This document shows positions 52,115-62,997 of a DNA stretch of 64,000 bases, one piece after another (positions within the stretch are counted from its first letter, which is position 1; every line of letters begins with the position of its first letter). The translations under genes were made by a program, and so were the position numbers. The notes below the pieces were generated by a model. It saw only the letters and a program-made list of their open reading frames with translations, made no database searches and was not told the origin of the DNA. The stretch is from Cryoendolithus antarcticus (lineage: Eukaryota > Ascomycota > Dothideomycetes > Cladosporiales > Cladosporiaceae), in assembly GCA_002077065.1 (NCBI GenBank), contig NAJO01000007.1:1054001-1118000 (forward strand), in the 5' to 3' direction.

Positions 52115-52357
52115 GCAGCTACAATGGCCATTATCATGCTTCATCGTGTTAATCAGTTTCGCAATACACTACCTGCTCTCTCGACCTGCATCGAGAGCGA
52201 GAGCTTATCTCCGAGCTAAATCCGTCTATGTATTCATCACGCAATAACCAACGCGAACCTTCGCATTCCCAGTAGCAACCTCACTCCGTCGACCGATTTA
52301 CCTCTTCTGCGCGGCGCAACTCTCTCCGAAAAAGATCTCTCGCGATTCTCGCCCGCC

Positions 52358-52933
52358 ATGGTGCTCTCCTTCATCCTCATCCAAAACCGCCAGTCAGTCC
52401 TCCTCCCCAGCCCATTCCCATAAAACCCACCTAAGAACCCCCACAGAGGCAAAACCCGCCTAGCCAAATGGTACAGCCCCTACAACGACGACGAGAAGAT
52501 CCGCCTCAAAGGCGAGATCCATCGGCTTGTCGCGCCACGCGACCAGAAACACCAGTCCAACTTCGTTGAGTTCCGGGGGTCGAGCAAGATTGTGTACAGG
52601 CGGTATGCGGGACTGTTCTTTTGCGCGTGCGTGGAGGTAGGGGATAATGAGTTGGCTACGCTTGAGGGCATACACTTTTTCGTGGAGGTGTTGGATAGCT
52701 TTTTTGGGAATGTTTGTGAGTTGGACTTGGTGTTTAACTTTTATAAGGTATGTTTCACTGGCTGCGCAGGCGCGTGTTGGGCGGGCGACTACAGGGGTCG
52801 TATGTAGAGAAAGAGACTAATATGTGTGTAGGTCTACGCTATACTGGACGAGGTGTTCCTGGCTGGCGAGATTCAGGAGACCAGCAAGCAGGTTGTGCTC
52901 ACCAGGCTTGAGCATCTGGACAAGCTAGAGTAA
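52358..52933 (+). CDS. APS2: AP-2 clathrin adaptor sigma subunit
   Basis: This is the small subunit of the AP-2 endocytic clathrin adaptor. Three exons (52358-52392, 52447-52747, 52832-52933) encode 145 residues, the family length. The join gives [20 protein letters not shown]. Conserved blocks are [40 protein letters not shown] and [20 protein letters not shown]. The sequence fits sigma-2 better than sigma-1 or sigma-3, by ILIQNR and the AGEIQETS block. There are no unusual features. Confidence 0.96.
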
Positions 52934-53429
52934 GACTGGCTACGACTTCATGAGTATCCCTTTGTGATTGGCCGCCTGCCCTGCGAAGACAAGCGACCTA
53001 CTAGCCAGGACAGATCGATGCCATAATCACGCATGATCGCTCCTCTGCAGTCTAGGAGGTCTCCGGCACGAAATCTGGCCTGACTTTCCTCTCGCGTGGA
53101 GCCTGGACTTACACTGCTTCGCATTCACCATTCTACATCTCGTCGCTGCCGGTCTGGACGAGTGCTTTCTCGGGCACACCTCGTCCGACTCGATTTATCC
53201 CGTCCTGCCTCAGGCATGCGAATTTCGGCAGGCAGCTTCGGGCTTTCCCGTGCATAAAGTTGGCATGGTCTGACATGGGTGAACTTCGCGCCGTGCATTA
53301 GTCACCCAAACAGCGGTGCACAGGTGTCTAGAACGACCACATATATTATAGCGCCAGCCACCATCGAAGAGCTTGAGAAGCACTTCTACCATATCAAGCA
53401 GCCTTCAACATCGACCCGACGAATCAGCC
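52934..53429. other. Intergenic, no gene seen
   Basis: This is the 3' flank of the AP-2 sigma gene and the promoter of the DUF1993 gene. I see nothing else. Confidence 0.45.
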
Positions 53430-54065
53430 ATGGCTCCTCTATATGACATGAGGTAGACCTTCCCTGGCCCGCCTTGGTAAAAGCCCACGCTGACACAGTC
53501 GTAGTATGCAGGTTATGATACACAGAACGGCACTACAACACCACTAACACCAACTCCCACCACAGGCGTCCCGCTCCTCACGCAAGGCCTCAAGTCCCTG
53601 AAACACATCCTCCAGAAAGGCGAAGCCTACGCTATCGAACATTCGATCCCAGCAGAGCAGATACTCCAGGCCCGTCTAGCCCCAGACATGCATCCCCTAC
53701 TCTTCCAAATCCGCTCCTGTTCCGACACGGCCAAGGGCGTCCTCGTCCGCCTCGCTGGCCGCGAGCCCGTTGTTATGGAAGATAACGAGCAGACCTTTGC
53801 GGAGCTCTACGCCCGTATCGACAAAACTCTCGCGCTGTTCGACGATGTCAAGCCGGAGGAGTTTGAGGGTAAGGAGGGTATTGAGGTTGTGATGAAACGG
53901 AGGCTTGGTGACTTCAAGACTACGGGGTTGGGTTTGCTGCAACAATATGCGCTGCCGAACTTCTACTTTCATGAGGGTATGGCGTATGCCTTGCTGAGGA
54001 AGGAGGGGGTGCAGATCGGGAAGCTGGACTTTTTGGCTGGTGGGAGCAGCCCGGCGGGTGCCTGA
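53430..54065 (+). CDS. DUF1993 family protein (possible 5-nt microexon or frameshift)
   Basis: The main exon (53566-54065) encodes VPLLTQGLKSLKHILQKGEA, LLFQIRSCSDTAKGVLVRLA and ALPNFYFHEGMAYALLRKEG, typical of the fungal DUF1993 family (a DinB-like helical fold in bacterial relatives; function unknown). Exon 1 (53430-53452) gives MAPLYDM plus two bases. A single intron to 53566 puts the two out of phase by one base. A microexon TCGTA at 53499-53503, between two introns with CTGAC and CTAAC branch sites, restores frame and gives 175 residues (DMSRSVPLL). The alternative is a one-base insertion at the acceptor, which would make this a broken gene. Confidence 0.75.
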
Positions 54066-54503
54066 TCTGATAGGCGTCGGATGTGGGACGTTGAAGGCGA
54101 GGCGATAAGGTCGTGGCGCTGGAGGGACTTGATGGTTGTGCCTAATACTGCACGGTTGATGCGCAATACTCTACTCTCGCACTCCCGCCAAATTCATGAC
54201 CCTACTATTGCCTGTTACACAAGCGCGACGGCCTGCTTGCTTGTATTCGTGATTGTGTGCGCCGTCAGCATAATTCGGCAATCAGCCACTCGCTCAGTTG
54301 ACCTCGGCATCTTTCCTCGCCCATTGCGTCAACTCCCAATCGCTAAATACCTTATCCCCATTCTGTCTATACCAGATCCCCACCGCATCCCCTACCTTCG
54401 ACGCCCTCGTCACCGCCCCTCTTGCGAACCTCGCATCCCTCCTGCCATCACCGCCCTCAGCCCGAACTTTCCCACTCCCCTCATCCCATCGTCCGCCACC
54501 ACG
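54066..54503. other. Intergenic, no gene seen
   Basis: This is the 3' flank of the DUF1993 gene and the promoter of the cytochrome b5-like gene, with a C-rich, pyrimidine-rich stretch before the ATG at 54504. Confidence 0.45.
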
Positions 54504-54922
54504 ATGTCCAAACAATTCACCACCGCCGACGTCGCTGCGCATAACACCGTCGAGAAGGGCCTGCATATCATTATCGATAATGAAGTTTATGAGATGTCTG
54601 GGTTTGTCGATGAACATCCTGGGGGAGCGAAGATTTTGAAGAGAGTGGGGGGGAAGGATGCGAGTAAGCAGTTTTGGAAGGTGAGTTCTTCTCCTTTTAT
54701 TGTGGGATGAGGGGATGGGAGAAGGGTCGAGGACGGGGATGAAATGTGGAGGCGAGAGGATGGAATCAGGGGAGGGAGTCCAGGGGAGAAGAGCTACGTG
54801 GGAAGCAGCAGACTGGCGAGAGCATGCGCTGACTAGAGATACAGTACCACAACGAATCAGTGCTGAAGAAGTACTCACCGAAACTCAAGATCGGGACGGT
54901 CAAGGAGGCAGCGAAGCTATAA
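54504..54922 (+). CDS. Small soluble cytochrome b5-like heme-binding protein
   Basis: Two exons (54504-54680 and 54845-54922; intron 164 bases, the second-longest here) encode 84 residues. The protein contains the heme-binding core: MSGFVDEHPGGAKIL with the first axial His in HPGG, and FWKYHNESVLKKYSPKLKIG with the second His in YHNE. The N-terminus FTTADVAAHNTVEKGLHIII is the usual beta-helix entry. Unlike microsomal cytochrome b5 there is no C-terminal membrane anchor, so it is likely soluble and may serve as a small electron carrier. Partner unknown. Confidence 0.92.
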
Positions 54923-55122
54923 AACCATACAGACAGTGTACAGACCTCTGTGATAAACGATCTATGTTCCCTCCCTTCTGGGTTTTCAGACGCAGAGCGA
55001 CTACGATACTGACCAATCCCCAACGAACGCCAACAATGATATCGATACGCTTCCAGCACTTGGAGTATGCGTCTTACGAATATCCCGCCCAACCCATGTC
55101 AGCCGAAGCCCTCCTCGTTTGC

Positions 55123-56562
55123 TTAGCCCCCAACTCCCTTCCATTTCGGTTTGCAGTGCTCAAGTTCCTTCATGAACTCCGCAATCCTGTCTCCCATCCA
55201 CCCAGAAGTCCAATGCTCGTCTTCCCTCTCATCGCTCTTCCCGAACCTCATGACCCTGCCGACATAGCAGCGCCCAGGCGAGAACATCCACTGCAGACAA
55301 CCCCAATCTCGCATCTTATCGCACGCAGTCGCGCAGGCGTCCCCGGAATCGACGCTGCGTTGTTCCCAGTCGGACATGACTGTCAGATCCTCATCCAGAC
55401 CCTCGGCGAGATTCGGGGCGATGAACTTCTTGTCCTGACTCAGGTTATTCCAGCTGCTGCGATTGACAGACACGTGCCGGTCGATGAAGTGTTCGTACAC
55501 GTCTCGGTAGAGATACGGCGTCTTCCAGCCGTGTTTGTCCACCCATTGCGTCTGGAATTGCCATAACGCGTCCAGCTCGATAGGCGCAACGTGGTGCCAT
55601 GTGATCGCCACAGAACACCAGTGATTCGCAGTCCAGTCTAGCGTTGCTACGGTCTCCCCTTGTATGACAGGCCAGGAGGGTGTAAGCGGAACATTTGCCT
55701 CAAGCAGTGCGCGCGCGATGATCTCGTCGCCGCAGCAGGACTCGGCCGTAAGAGATTCCCATCGCTTGTCGTACACTTCTTTGCCCTCCCTCTCCCGAAC
55801 AGCTTGGAGCTGTCGCGTTGCTTGCCGTGAGATAATCACACCGCTGCCGCCGTGCGCGAATGTCGTATCGCCAATGACATTCTGGGCGCCGAGATAGAAC
55901 GGCTTCGTCGCGCCTTTCATCGTACCAAGCCAGAGTAGCAGGTTGTTCCAGCTGACACTCGTGTCCGCCTCGATCATCACAAACCACTCGATCTCCTCGG
56001 GAGCTTCCTCGAAACTCCGGAAGAGCATGGGTAGGAACTTCCACTTATCCAAATTCCAGCCTGTGTCTCCTTTTAACGACCCGACATCCTGCCCTTCCCG
56101 CTGATACTGGAGCAGCTTCCTATACAGCTCGAAGTTGTCATGGTGGTCGCGGATATCCTTGCTGACTGGAGCTAAGGCGTCATGGATGGGGTAGCCAGAG
56201 TAGGATTGCTCGAGGTCCGAGAACAGCATGTAATGAGGCGTGCATTTGAAGAGGGTTAGGAGGTGGGTCGGGAGCTTGGAGTAGAGTTCTGTGGCGCCGG
56301 TCTTGAGCAGGACGAAGACCTTATCGGCACCGGGAGCGGTGAGGCATGTAGAGGCATGGAGGGAGGGAGGTGTGGCGGTGGTATTCGAGTCGGTAACATC
56401 GTTGGGCGGTCCCGGTGCTGCTGGAGCAACGAGTGATTTCGGCCGATAATAGGCTGTGGGGTTGAAGGCGTCGTGGAAGAGAACCAGGCCAACGAGAAGC
56501 AGCAGAGCGATAGCTACTCGTGGGATGGTGACGACTCGATTGAACGCATTGGCGAGTGTCAT
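55123..56562 (-). CDS. Type II membrane glycosyltransferase-like protein (fungal GT31/DUF604-like)
   Basis: This is an intronless gene of 479 residues. A short cytosolic N-terminus is followed by one membrane anchor (VAIALLLLVGLVLFHDAF, about 17-34), then a luminal domain, as in Golgi glycosyltransferases. The catalytic core contains FVMIEADTSVSWNNLLLWLG, with an acidic EAD in place of a classical DxD, and FYLGAQNVIGDTTFAHGGSG. CCGDEIIARALLEANVPL looks like the acceptor-side loop. Several cysteines in the C-terminal part (DACATACDKMRDWGCLQWMF) form an apple/PAN-like motif often seen at the end of these fungal proteins. Exact donor and acceptor cannot be told. Its 3' end lies 200 bases from the cytochrome b5-like gene end. 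Confidence 0.85.
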   Translation of the reverse strand: MTLANAFNRVVTIPRVAIALLLLVGLVLFHDAFNPTAYYRPKSLVAPAAPGPPNDVTDSNTTATPPSLHASTCLTAPGADKVFVLLKTGATELYSKLPTHLLTLFKCTPHYMLFSDLEQSYSGYPIHDALAPVSKDIRDHHDNFELYRKLLQYQREGQDVGSLKGDTGWNLDKWKFLPMLFRSFEEAPEEIEWFVMIEADTSVSWNNLLLWLGTMKGATKPFYLGAQNVIGDTTFAHGGSGVIISRQATRQLQAVREREGKEVYDKRWESLTAESCCGDEIIARALLEANVPLTPSWPVIQGETVATLDWTANHWCSVAITWHHVAPIELDALWQFQTQWVDKHGWKTPYLYRDVYEHFIDRHVSVNRSSWNNLSQDKKFIAPNLAEGLDEDLTVMSDWEQRSVDSGDACATACDKMRDWGCLQWMFSPGRCYVGRVMRFGKSDEREDEHWTSGWMGDRIAEFMKELEHCKPKWKGVGG

Positions 56563-57138
56563 CTTGCCGGAAGTATCCTGCGTACTCCTTCGTTGCTGTA
56601 TTGCTTAGATGAGCCTGACTAGGATTACCCGCTCATGGTGACGGTCTCTGCAGCCTCGCATTGTTCGCTAGCAATGTAAGTGCCCCGTGAGTGGTACATG
56701 AAGCCAATGGGAAAGAAATCAAAAGGCAGTACTTGACCTCCACCAAAGGGGTGGACATACGTTCGTGCCCTGTGGAGAGCTGACGACAGGAAGCTTCTCC
56801 CTCGTGTTCCCAGGACAGCATCTCGGGTCCGGCGAAAAGGCCCCCGGCGCAAGAACAGGGGGGAGGTCGATCACGCCACAAGCCTCGCCAAGCTCAATGC
56901 CGCGATGGATGTCGTGCAGCGTGGTAGCAGTGGATGTCGAGAATCTCTTGATGACTCACGGATGCAATGCTACCTCATAGGTGCCGTCTATCGTTGTAGA
57001 TGACGAAGGACGGAGAGCACAAGTAATTCTTCACGCATCAACAGAATCGTAGCCGACTTTGACGCTGTTCTCATAAGTCTCTATCCATCTCCTTGAGCCT
57101 CTTCTACATTTCCTCTTTGGTGCGTAGCAGCCTCAGCC
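56563..57138. promoter_or_regulatory. Divergent promoter region, no gene seen
   Basis: This region lies between the head-to-head glycosyltransferase-like (-) and GNAT (+) genes. The minus-strand open frames at 56625-56881 show no recognisable product. Confidence 0.45.
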
Positions 57139-57853
57139 ATGGCCAAAAATCCTTTCGAAGTCCCTCCGATGAGGACAATCGAGACGGCTAGACTGCAGCT
57201 CCGCACACTAATGATGTCCGACCTCGATGGATGCTTGCCCATCGTCCGCGATCCTAACACGATGCTCTACACGTCTGCTTGCCGCCCCCTTCTCTGGAAG
57301 GGTCTCGAGCGCTCAACTGACCTATCTGCCCAGTTCTGGTCTAGTCGGCCCCAGTCCAAAAGAAGCCGAAGATTACCTCTCTTTCCGCTGTCTGGGCAGC
57401 GGTGTCTTCAACTTCATCATAATCTTGAAGCCCACAGCAGGCTCCAACAAGAGCGATGAAGTCGTAGTCGGCAAACTAGGTAGCTACCGCTGGCCATACG
57501 TCGGCTACTTAATGCACCCCGACCACGCAGGCAAAGGCTACGCCACAGAAGCGCTACGAGGCTGGATCCCCGAGTTCTGGAAGCACATGCCTTCTCCCAG
57601 CGAGGACAAACCAGGCTTCGATTATATAGAAGCTATGACTGATGGGGAGAACTATGGGAGCGGGAACGTCTTACTGAAGAGCGGCTTCACGCTCTTCGAA
57701 AGGCAGGAGAAAGGCTTCAACAGTCCGACGCTGGGTTTGCGGGACACCAATGTGTACCGTATCGCGAGACCTGGGACGAAGCTGGAGGAGAGCGGGAAGG
57801 TCGATTATGGGAAGGCGGACCCGGGATTTGTGCCGAGATTGGGTGAGGCTTGA
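57139..57853 (+). CDS. GNAT-family N-acetyltransferase
   Basis: Two exons (57139-57272 and 57334-57853) give 217 residues; the intron is 61 bases with a CTGAC branch site. The join restores MLYTSGLVGPSPKEAEDYL. The N-terminus RTIETARLQLRTLMMSDLDG is typical of RimJ/RimL-like GNAT proteins acting on other proteins or small molecules. The acetyl-CoA binding region is GYLMHPDHAGKGYATEALRG, with the R/Q-x-x-G-x-A type loop in GKGYA. Motif B ENYGSGNVLLKSGFTLFERQ closes the fold. The donor site GTCTGC is weak but is the only one that keeps the frame. Substrate unknown. Confidence 0.88.
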
Positions 57854-58948
57854 GCACGAAGCACTGAGCCGTGGGATTCCACGCACAGGAAAAGAGGCCT
57901 CAGGAGTGATGGACTACCTAAGGCTATATCGAGTTCGCTATCATGCTTGTCTGCGTTTTCGCGTCGGCCATGAGGCGGCAGGGACTCTCCAGAAGCACAA
58001 GCTAGGGGAAGTCGTGCTCCTCGATGGCATTGTTCACCGTCTTGGGGACCCGTGGCTCCAGTGACAGTCGCGCGAGAGGATTCAGATTCATAGAGAAGTG
58101 ATGTGCGCTAGACGTACTGGAGGAGCGGGTACGCAAGCATATGTTGATGCGCATCATGTCGCGCAGGGTGGGGTTTTGTATCGAGCATCTGTCGTTGTCA
58201 TCGGACGTCTTCCTGTCGAGTGACTCCGCGTCTCTGACAGTCTGATGAAACGTGTACAGCGCTCTTCTCAGTTCGCCCCGGGCACTGGTACGTTACACCA
58301 ACCTGGCTGTGAAAATACCGTCTTCACTACTGAAATGACGCTATTACTTGAATTAATTTCTCAGACCTACACTGAGGAACAGAACCGGTGTTGCAGATGC
58401 CATTTGCAGCAGCAGAGAAACAAGTCCAATCCCTTAGGAAGACGACATTGCGTGTATAATGCTAGACATCTGTGCGAATTCGGCCTCAGACTACCAGCCA
58501 CGTTGACATTGCTATCGATGCATCGTAACAATATCACAAATCGCTCACATCGCGGTTGTTTACGATGTCACTCGGGGCCACGTGAGCGGTAAGGCAATCT
58601 ATTCGTAGCGCAGATGTGAAACTTGAATCTTGCTACGCCATGATCTGCGATCTGTCACAGCTGCAAGCGCATTCGCCTACCGAGCTGGGATGGCCTGAAG
58701 TTAATCCCACTGTTTGTTATGTCTTGCGTGTGCTTGTGATCGCGCGGACTTCATCTTATTTACTTCAAGTGTTGTAGCATATACTTCGCAGGCCGCCTTT
58801 CTGCTCTAATCAGAAGATTCTGTTGTATTTGCTCCGGATAGTGCAACGGTTGTAGCGCAGACTTTGGCTCAGACGCGTGGCCAGCACGCGACTTGGATCC
58901 ACCCCCCCCTGATCGAAGCACACGACCTCGATCATAGCAAAATAAAAG
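57854..58948. other. Long intergenic region, no gene supported
   Basis: About 1.1 kb with no convincing coding sequence, slightly richer in A and T than its neighbours from about 58.3 kb onward. Short open frames here lack recognisable content. It must hold the promoter of the secreted App1-like gene. Confidence 0.45.
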
Positions 58949-60865
58949 ATGTATACATCCGGCTCGAATCTCCTGCTCCTCCCAGCAGCGCTGATTGCTC
59001 TCGTCGCCGCTTCGCCCGCTCCAAACGCCGTGGGACCTCGCGATGCCCTGATCACGCCAACCGCAGTCCTGAACGAAGGATCACCGACATGGAAGAGACC
59101 TCGGGATGTCTATCGCAGGAACATTATTTCGGACGCGGTCAATTACGGAAACTCCGTTCTGAGCGGTCTTGTGCGTATCTTCTTCTGTGAAGGCGTCCTG
59201 GCGCTTGGGCGAAGGGCCACCAACGCCAAGACCATTTCTTGAGCCAGACAACCTCCCAGATCACACACTAACATGTATCCTCGATGTAGGGCAGCGACCT
59301 CCCCTCGTATGTCGCTAGTGGCATTCCCAACTACTTTCAGGACTTTCCTACGGGAGACAAAGTGCAGAGCTCGCTCGGCTTAGACGATGCCCAGGTCTCC
59401 GCCCTGCCCACCCAAGTCTTGAACTTGGACCCCTACGCAAATTACACCGATCAAGGCTGGCAAGTCCGCTTCCGCGGCAATGTCTACAAGCAGCCGAACA
59501 CCAACGAGTCGAAGCTAAATGATCTCGCGAACATCTTCCTGATCAACACCAGCATTGAAGCCCTGCCACAGAGCCAGCAGGAACAGGCGAGGAATGTTAC
59601 AGCGTCAATCTTTGTCCTCCAGCAGGGTAACGTGAACGTTTCGACAATTCATCTCGAGCCATCGCCAGGGCAGGGGTCGAGTGGAGAGCAAGGAGGTGGA
59701 GGCGCAACGACAGCAACAGGTGGAACTCAAGACGTTACGCTTCCATACGAGACGACAGACCAGGGAGACTTTGATGTGTTCGTTCCCATCAACTCCAATG
59801 GTCTCAAACCAGGCAATGCTACAAGCCAAGTCCAACGCCTGAACACCTACGTGGACGGCGCGAGCATTGGAAACGCGACAGCCTACCTTGTGCCGAACCA
59901 AGGCCTGACTTTCGTCTCCGACATCGACGATATCCTCCGCGTCACGAAGATCTATGAGCCAAAGGAAGGACTGCTGAACTCTTTCGCCCGGCCGTTCGTG
60001 GCGTGGGAGAATATGCCGCAGATCTACGCGAACTGGAGCAAGAGTCTGCCAGATGCCCACTTCCACTACCTCACTACGACGCCCGAGCAGGTGACCAGGA
60101 CGTACATGGAGTTCATCTATGCGACTTACCCCGGTGGGTCATTCGACACGAGGCCATTGAATTTCAGCGATGTCACCGCCACGCTGAGTATCAGGATGTA
60201 TCTTCTCGAGAAGATCTTTGCAACTTTCCCGCAGAGGAAGTTTGTTCTCGTGGCAGACACGAGTAACAGTGATGGTAAGTACACTTCTACGTCATGTCGT
60301 TGGATTCTGCTGACTTCGGTGACTTTTAGTGATGGTTCGTACCCTCCGCCACCATATGCAACCCCTCCCCCTCCCCTGACAGCGATACTGACACCCGGCG
60401 AGCGCGATTATCCCAAGCTTGCTCACGAGCATCCGGAGCAAGTACAGTGTATCTTCCTTCGCAACACGTCGGCGACAGACCCAGGAGACAAGTGAGTAAC
60501 ATATCTGCCAAGAAATGCCAAGGTCCACCCAGAACAGTGCCACATACTGACAACACACCCCCTGCAGATTCCCTTACGACACCAGCGGCTTCGAAGGGCT
60601 CAATCAAAAGAGCTACATGTTCTTCCTAAACACCGACGATCTCACCGGCCTTGACATTGAGGGCGGCAACTGCTATAACACCTCTATCCCCCAGAACTTG
60701 ACCTTCGGCTACCAGGGTCTGCCCTTTGGCGTCGGCAACGACGCGCCAGTGAACGGCAGCGCCAACGGCACAGTCAAGGGCGCCGCAGGGAAAATATCTG
60801 GCGGATCGAGCTGGACGTGGCTGGGTGCTGTGGCAGTCGGGGCTGTGGTGTCGGGACTGCTTTAG
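58949..60865 (+). CDS. Secreted App1-like (DUF2183) phosphatase-domain protein, probably GPI-anchored
   Basis: The model has five exons (58949-59170, 59290-60274, 60330-60334, 60403-60491, 60568-60865) and 532 residues. A signal peptide is present (LLLLPAALIALVAAS). The DUF2183/App1 catalytic motif is FVSDIDDILRVTKIYEPKEG (D-x-D), followed by HFHYLTTTPEQVTRTYMEF and RKFVLVADTSNSD. Yeast App1 is a phosphatidate phosphatase; this one is secreted. The protein has many N-x-T/S sites and ends in a hydrophobic tail (WLGAVAVGAVVSGLL), suggesting a GPI anchor. The 5-base exon (TGATG, encoding VM) is inferred from frame; an alternative acceptor at 60382 gives 537 residues without it. Confidence 0.85.
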
Positions 60866-61755
60866 GGAATCAGCTTCGGCTTGGCGCTGGGATTCGTGTG
60901 TGTCCTTTTGCATCGGTGCGAGCTCAGACGCGTATCGTCGTCCACGGACAATTGATGTACATAGCTGGGCTCATGGGCTCGAGTATTGTGATTTTCGCCT
61001 GCATCGCTCCAGGTGGTCTGGACATAACCCCACTTTAGCTCAAGTATGGAGATACTTGTGCTTCCGTCGTTGGATATTCGCAGGAGAGGGTAGACTTGCA
61101 ACAGTCTTTGCTCTGGGTAATGTGCTTGTCAAAGAATTGGACTATATCGCGCGCTACTGCCACAGGCCAGCTCATGACACCGGTCGTCTCGCAGCGAGAA
61201 TGGCGTCCGTGACTGCATTGACTTCCCGTGGCAGTGTACGCAATGATTGGATCTACGGTTACATGTACATCGGCTCTTGTGCGAGTGTATTACACTATTG
61301 GAAATGGGATGGTGCGTCACGCTTGTTTTTGAAGGTGACCGGGCCTGTGCGACGAACATCACTACAAAGCGATAGACTTTGCCTGACTCGCATACTACAC
61401 TGCACTGCGTATGGTACGTCAGCGATGTCTCGCGGTCAGATCTGTTGCTTTGTGATCACTGGCATGAAGCATGTCCAGCAGACCCCGTGGAGGCACGCGC
61501 AGATGAAGTGCCAAGGCTAGACTGTCGTCAGCACATATCCCTCCCTCCCCACTCGACAACACAGCAAAGCTACTCCGCAGCAGAGATCGCACACTGCCGC
61601 CGTATTCCGTGATCGTAGTCTCGGTGACATTTCCCATCGCGTACCGCTGCTACGAGGCGCCTCACCGCGCCCAGAGCTTCCTCTTCCGCGTACACCGAGT
61701 TGCTTCACTGAATATCCCCTAGAGTCCTTGTCATTGCCTTGGGCTGTGGTACAGC
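60866..61755. other. Intergenic, no gene supported
   Basis: An open plus-strand frame of 231 codons (60825-61520) overlaps the end of the App1-like gene in another frame, starts at GTG and resembles no protein; I treat it as chance. The stretch otherwise appears to be flanking sequence. Confidence 0.45.
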
Positions 61756-62997
61756 ATGGAGCAAGTCCGCGATCGCGGGCGTGGCATGCGTCGCGGTAGG
61801 TCGCGCGAGCTGCTTCTCAAGCTGCTACCGGGGAACAAGTCCAGGACTCAGCTCAATGCGGAGGATCGCAGTAGCGAAGGCGTAACAACCAGACGCGGAC
61901 GCTCTCGTAGCGCTGGTAATCGCCTGAGCCAAATCGTGCACAATGTCTCGACGCTCGACTTCGCTGCCATGTTTGCGGCTGGCGGCACCGAAACCCCAGC
62001 ACCGCAATCTGCAGATCCTTCTTCGGCTCCGGTTCTGGCGCCAATTGTTGTCGCTGGTCCGAGTCTGGATGCTAGAGTCCACTGCGTGGAGGCTGAACAC
62101 CCGGCGCAGTGGCCTGGTGCGATGTTGGAGGACGGGGTTCAGCTTACGTCTGTTGATGCGGAGCTTTTGCAGGAAGTGAGAAAGAGACGGAGCGTGATCG
62201 CAGAGGCCGACGGAAATCGATCGTCAATGGCGGCCGTCACTGCGGCGGTCAATGGAATAGTCGGCTCGAGCGCGGGAGGGGCAAAAGAGACAGAGCCGAG
62301 ATCGATCGCGCAGGTCTTACGCAGCGACCAGCCGTGTAATCTTACCTTCACACTGCAGACTGAGCTGTCAATCTTGCAACGGAAGTTGGCAGCACGCGAG
62401 ACGCAATGCCACGATCAGGCTGCGCATATCTCGGATCTGCAGTCCACGCTTGCAGCTGCTAATATCTCTGCTTCCGAAACGATCGCGGAGAATTGCGCAT
62501 TAAAGGACGAAGTTGACAGACTGAAGCGGACAATGGAAGAAATGGAGATGATAGCTGGGGCTATGCGGGAGGACAGTAAGATGGAAATGCGCGAGGCAGT
62601 CGTTGCTGGAGCGCCAAGCACGTCGGCAACCGTAGCGGTATCAGCTCAGGGCGGATCTTCCGTCGATGCGGCGTGGACTTTCGGACATTATACGCAGGAT
62701 GAAAACGGAAAGGGGTTAAAGAGGCAAGAGATTGAAGAGATAGCACCAGAGGAGGGCCCTACGAATGCCAAGTGTGACGACTCGGAAGCTGCTATTGTCG
62801 AGCCGAGCAGCAAAGGACTTAGCAGTGGCAAGCATGCCGGCTTGATCGCTAACGAAGTAGCCCGGATCCAGGCTCGGGCAGTCATCCCACACAGTAACGA
62901 GGATGCCGCCATCGAGTCGTGGGCACAGGAAGAGCTGAAGCTGGCCATCATGGGTCTCATGTTTGCAGCGGACGGCGGTGTCTCAGCTCTTCGCTGA
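61756..62997 (+). CDS. Hypothetical coiled-coil protein, 413 aa
   Basis: I do not recognise this intronless protein. The N-terminal 65 residues are very basic, with a repeated RRGRSR motif (MRRGRSRELLLKLLPG and TTRRGRSRSAGNRLSQ), possibly nuclear or RNA/membrane-binding. An Ala/Pro-rich region follows. The centre (about 190-280) forms a heptad-like coiled coil (LTFTLQTELSILQRKLAARE, then LKDEVDRLKRTMEEMEMIAG). The C-terminal 60 residues (LIANEVARIQARAVIPHSNE, then SWAQEELKLAIMGLMFAADG) look helical and may be a conserved end piece. No signal peptide or membrane helix is seen. Confidence 0.75.
   Translation: MEQVRDRGRGMRRGRSRELLLKLLPGNKSRTQLNAEDRSSEGVTTRRGRSRSAGNRLSQIVHNVSTLDFAAMFAAGGTETPAPQSADPSSAPVLAPIVVAGPSLDARVHCVEAEHPAQWPGAMLEDGVQLTSVDAELLQEVRKRRSVIAEADGNRSSMAAVTAAVNGIVGSSAGGAKETEPRSIAQVLRSDQPCNLTFTLQTELSILQRKLAARETQCHDQAAHISDLQSTLAAANISASETIAENCALKDEVDRLKRTMEEMEMIAGAMREDSKMEMREAVVAGAPSTSATVAVSAQGGSSVDAAWTFGHYTQDENGKGLKRQEIEEIAPEEGPTNAKCDDSEAAIVEPSSKGLSSGKHAGLIANEVARIQARAVIPHSNEDAAIESWAQEELKLAIMGLMFAADGGVSALR

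Noticed and set aside
57854..58948. Possible non-coding RNA or mobile-element remnant in the 1.1-kb gap
   Set aside because: I found no terminal repeats, no target-site duplication, no tRNA-like fold and no coding remnant.
60825..61520. 231-codon plus-strand open frame after the App1-like gene
   Set aside because: It overlaps the App1-like coding end in another frame, begins with GTG, has Cys/Trp/Arg-rich chance composition and no domain.
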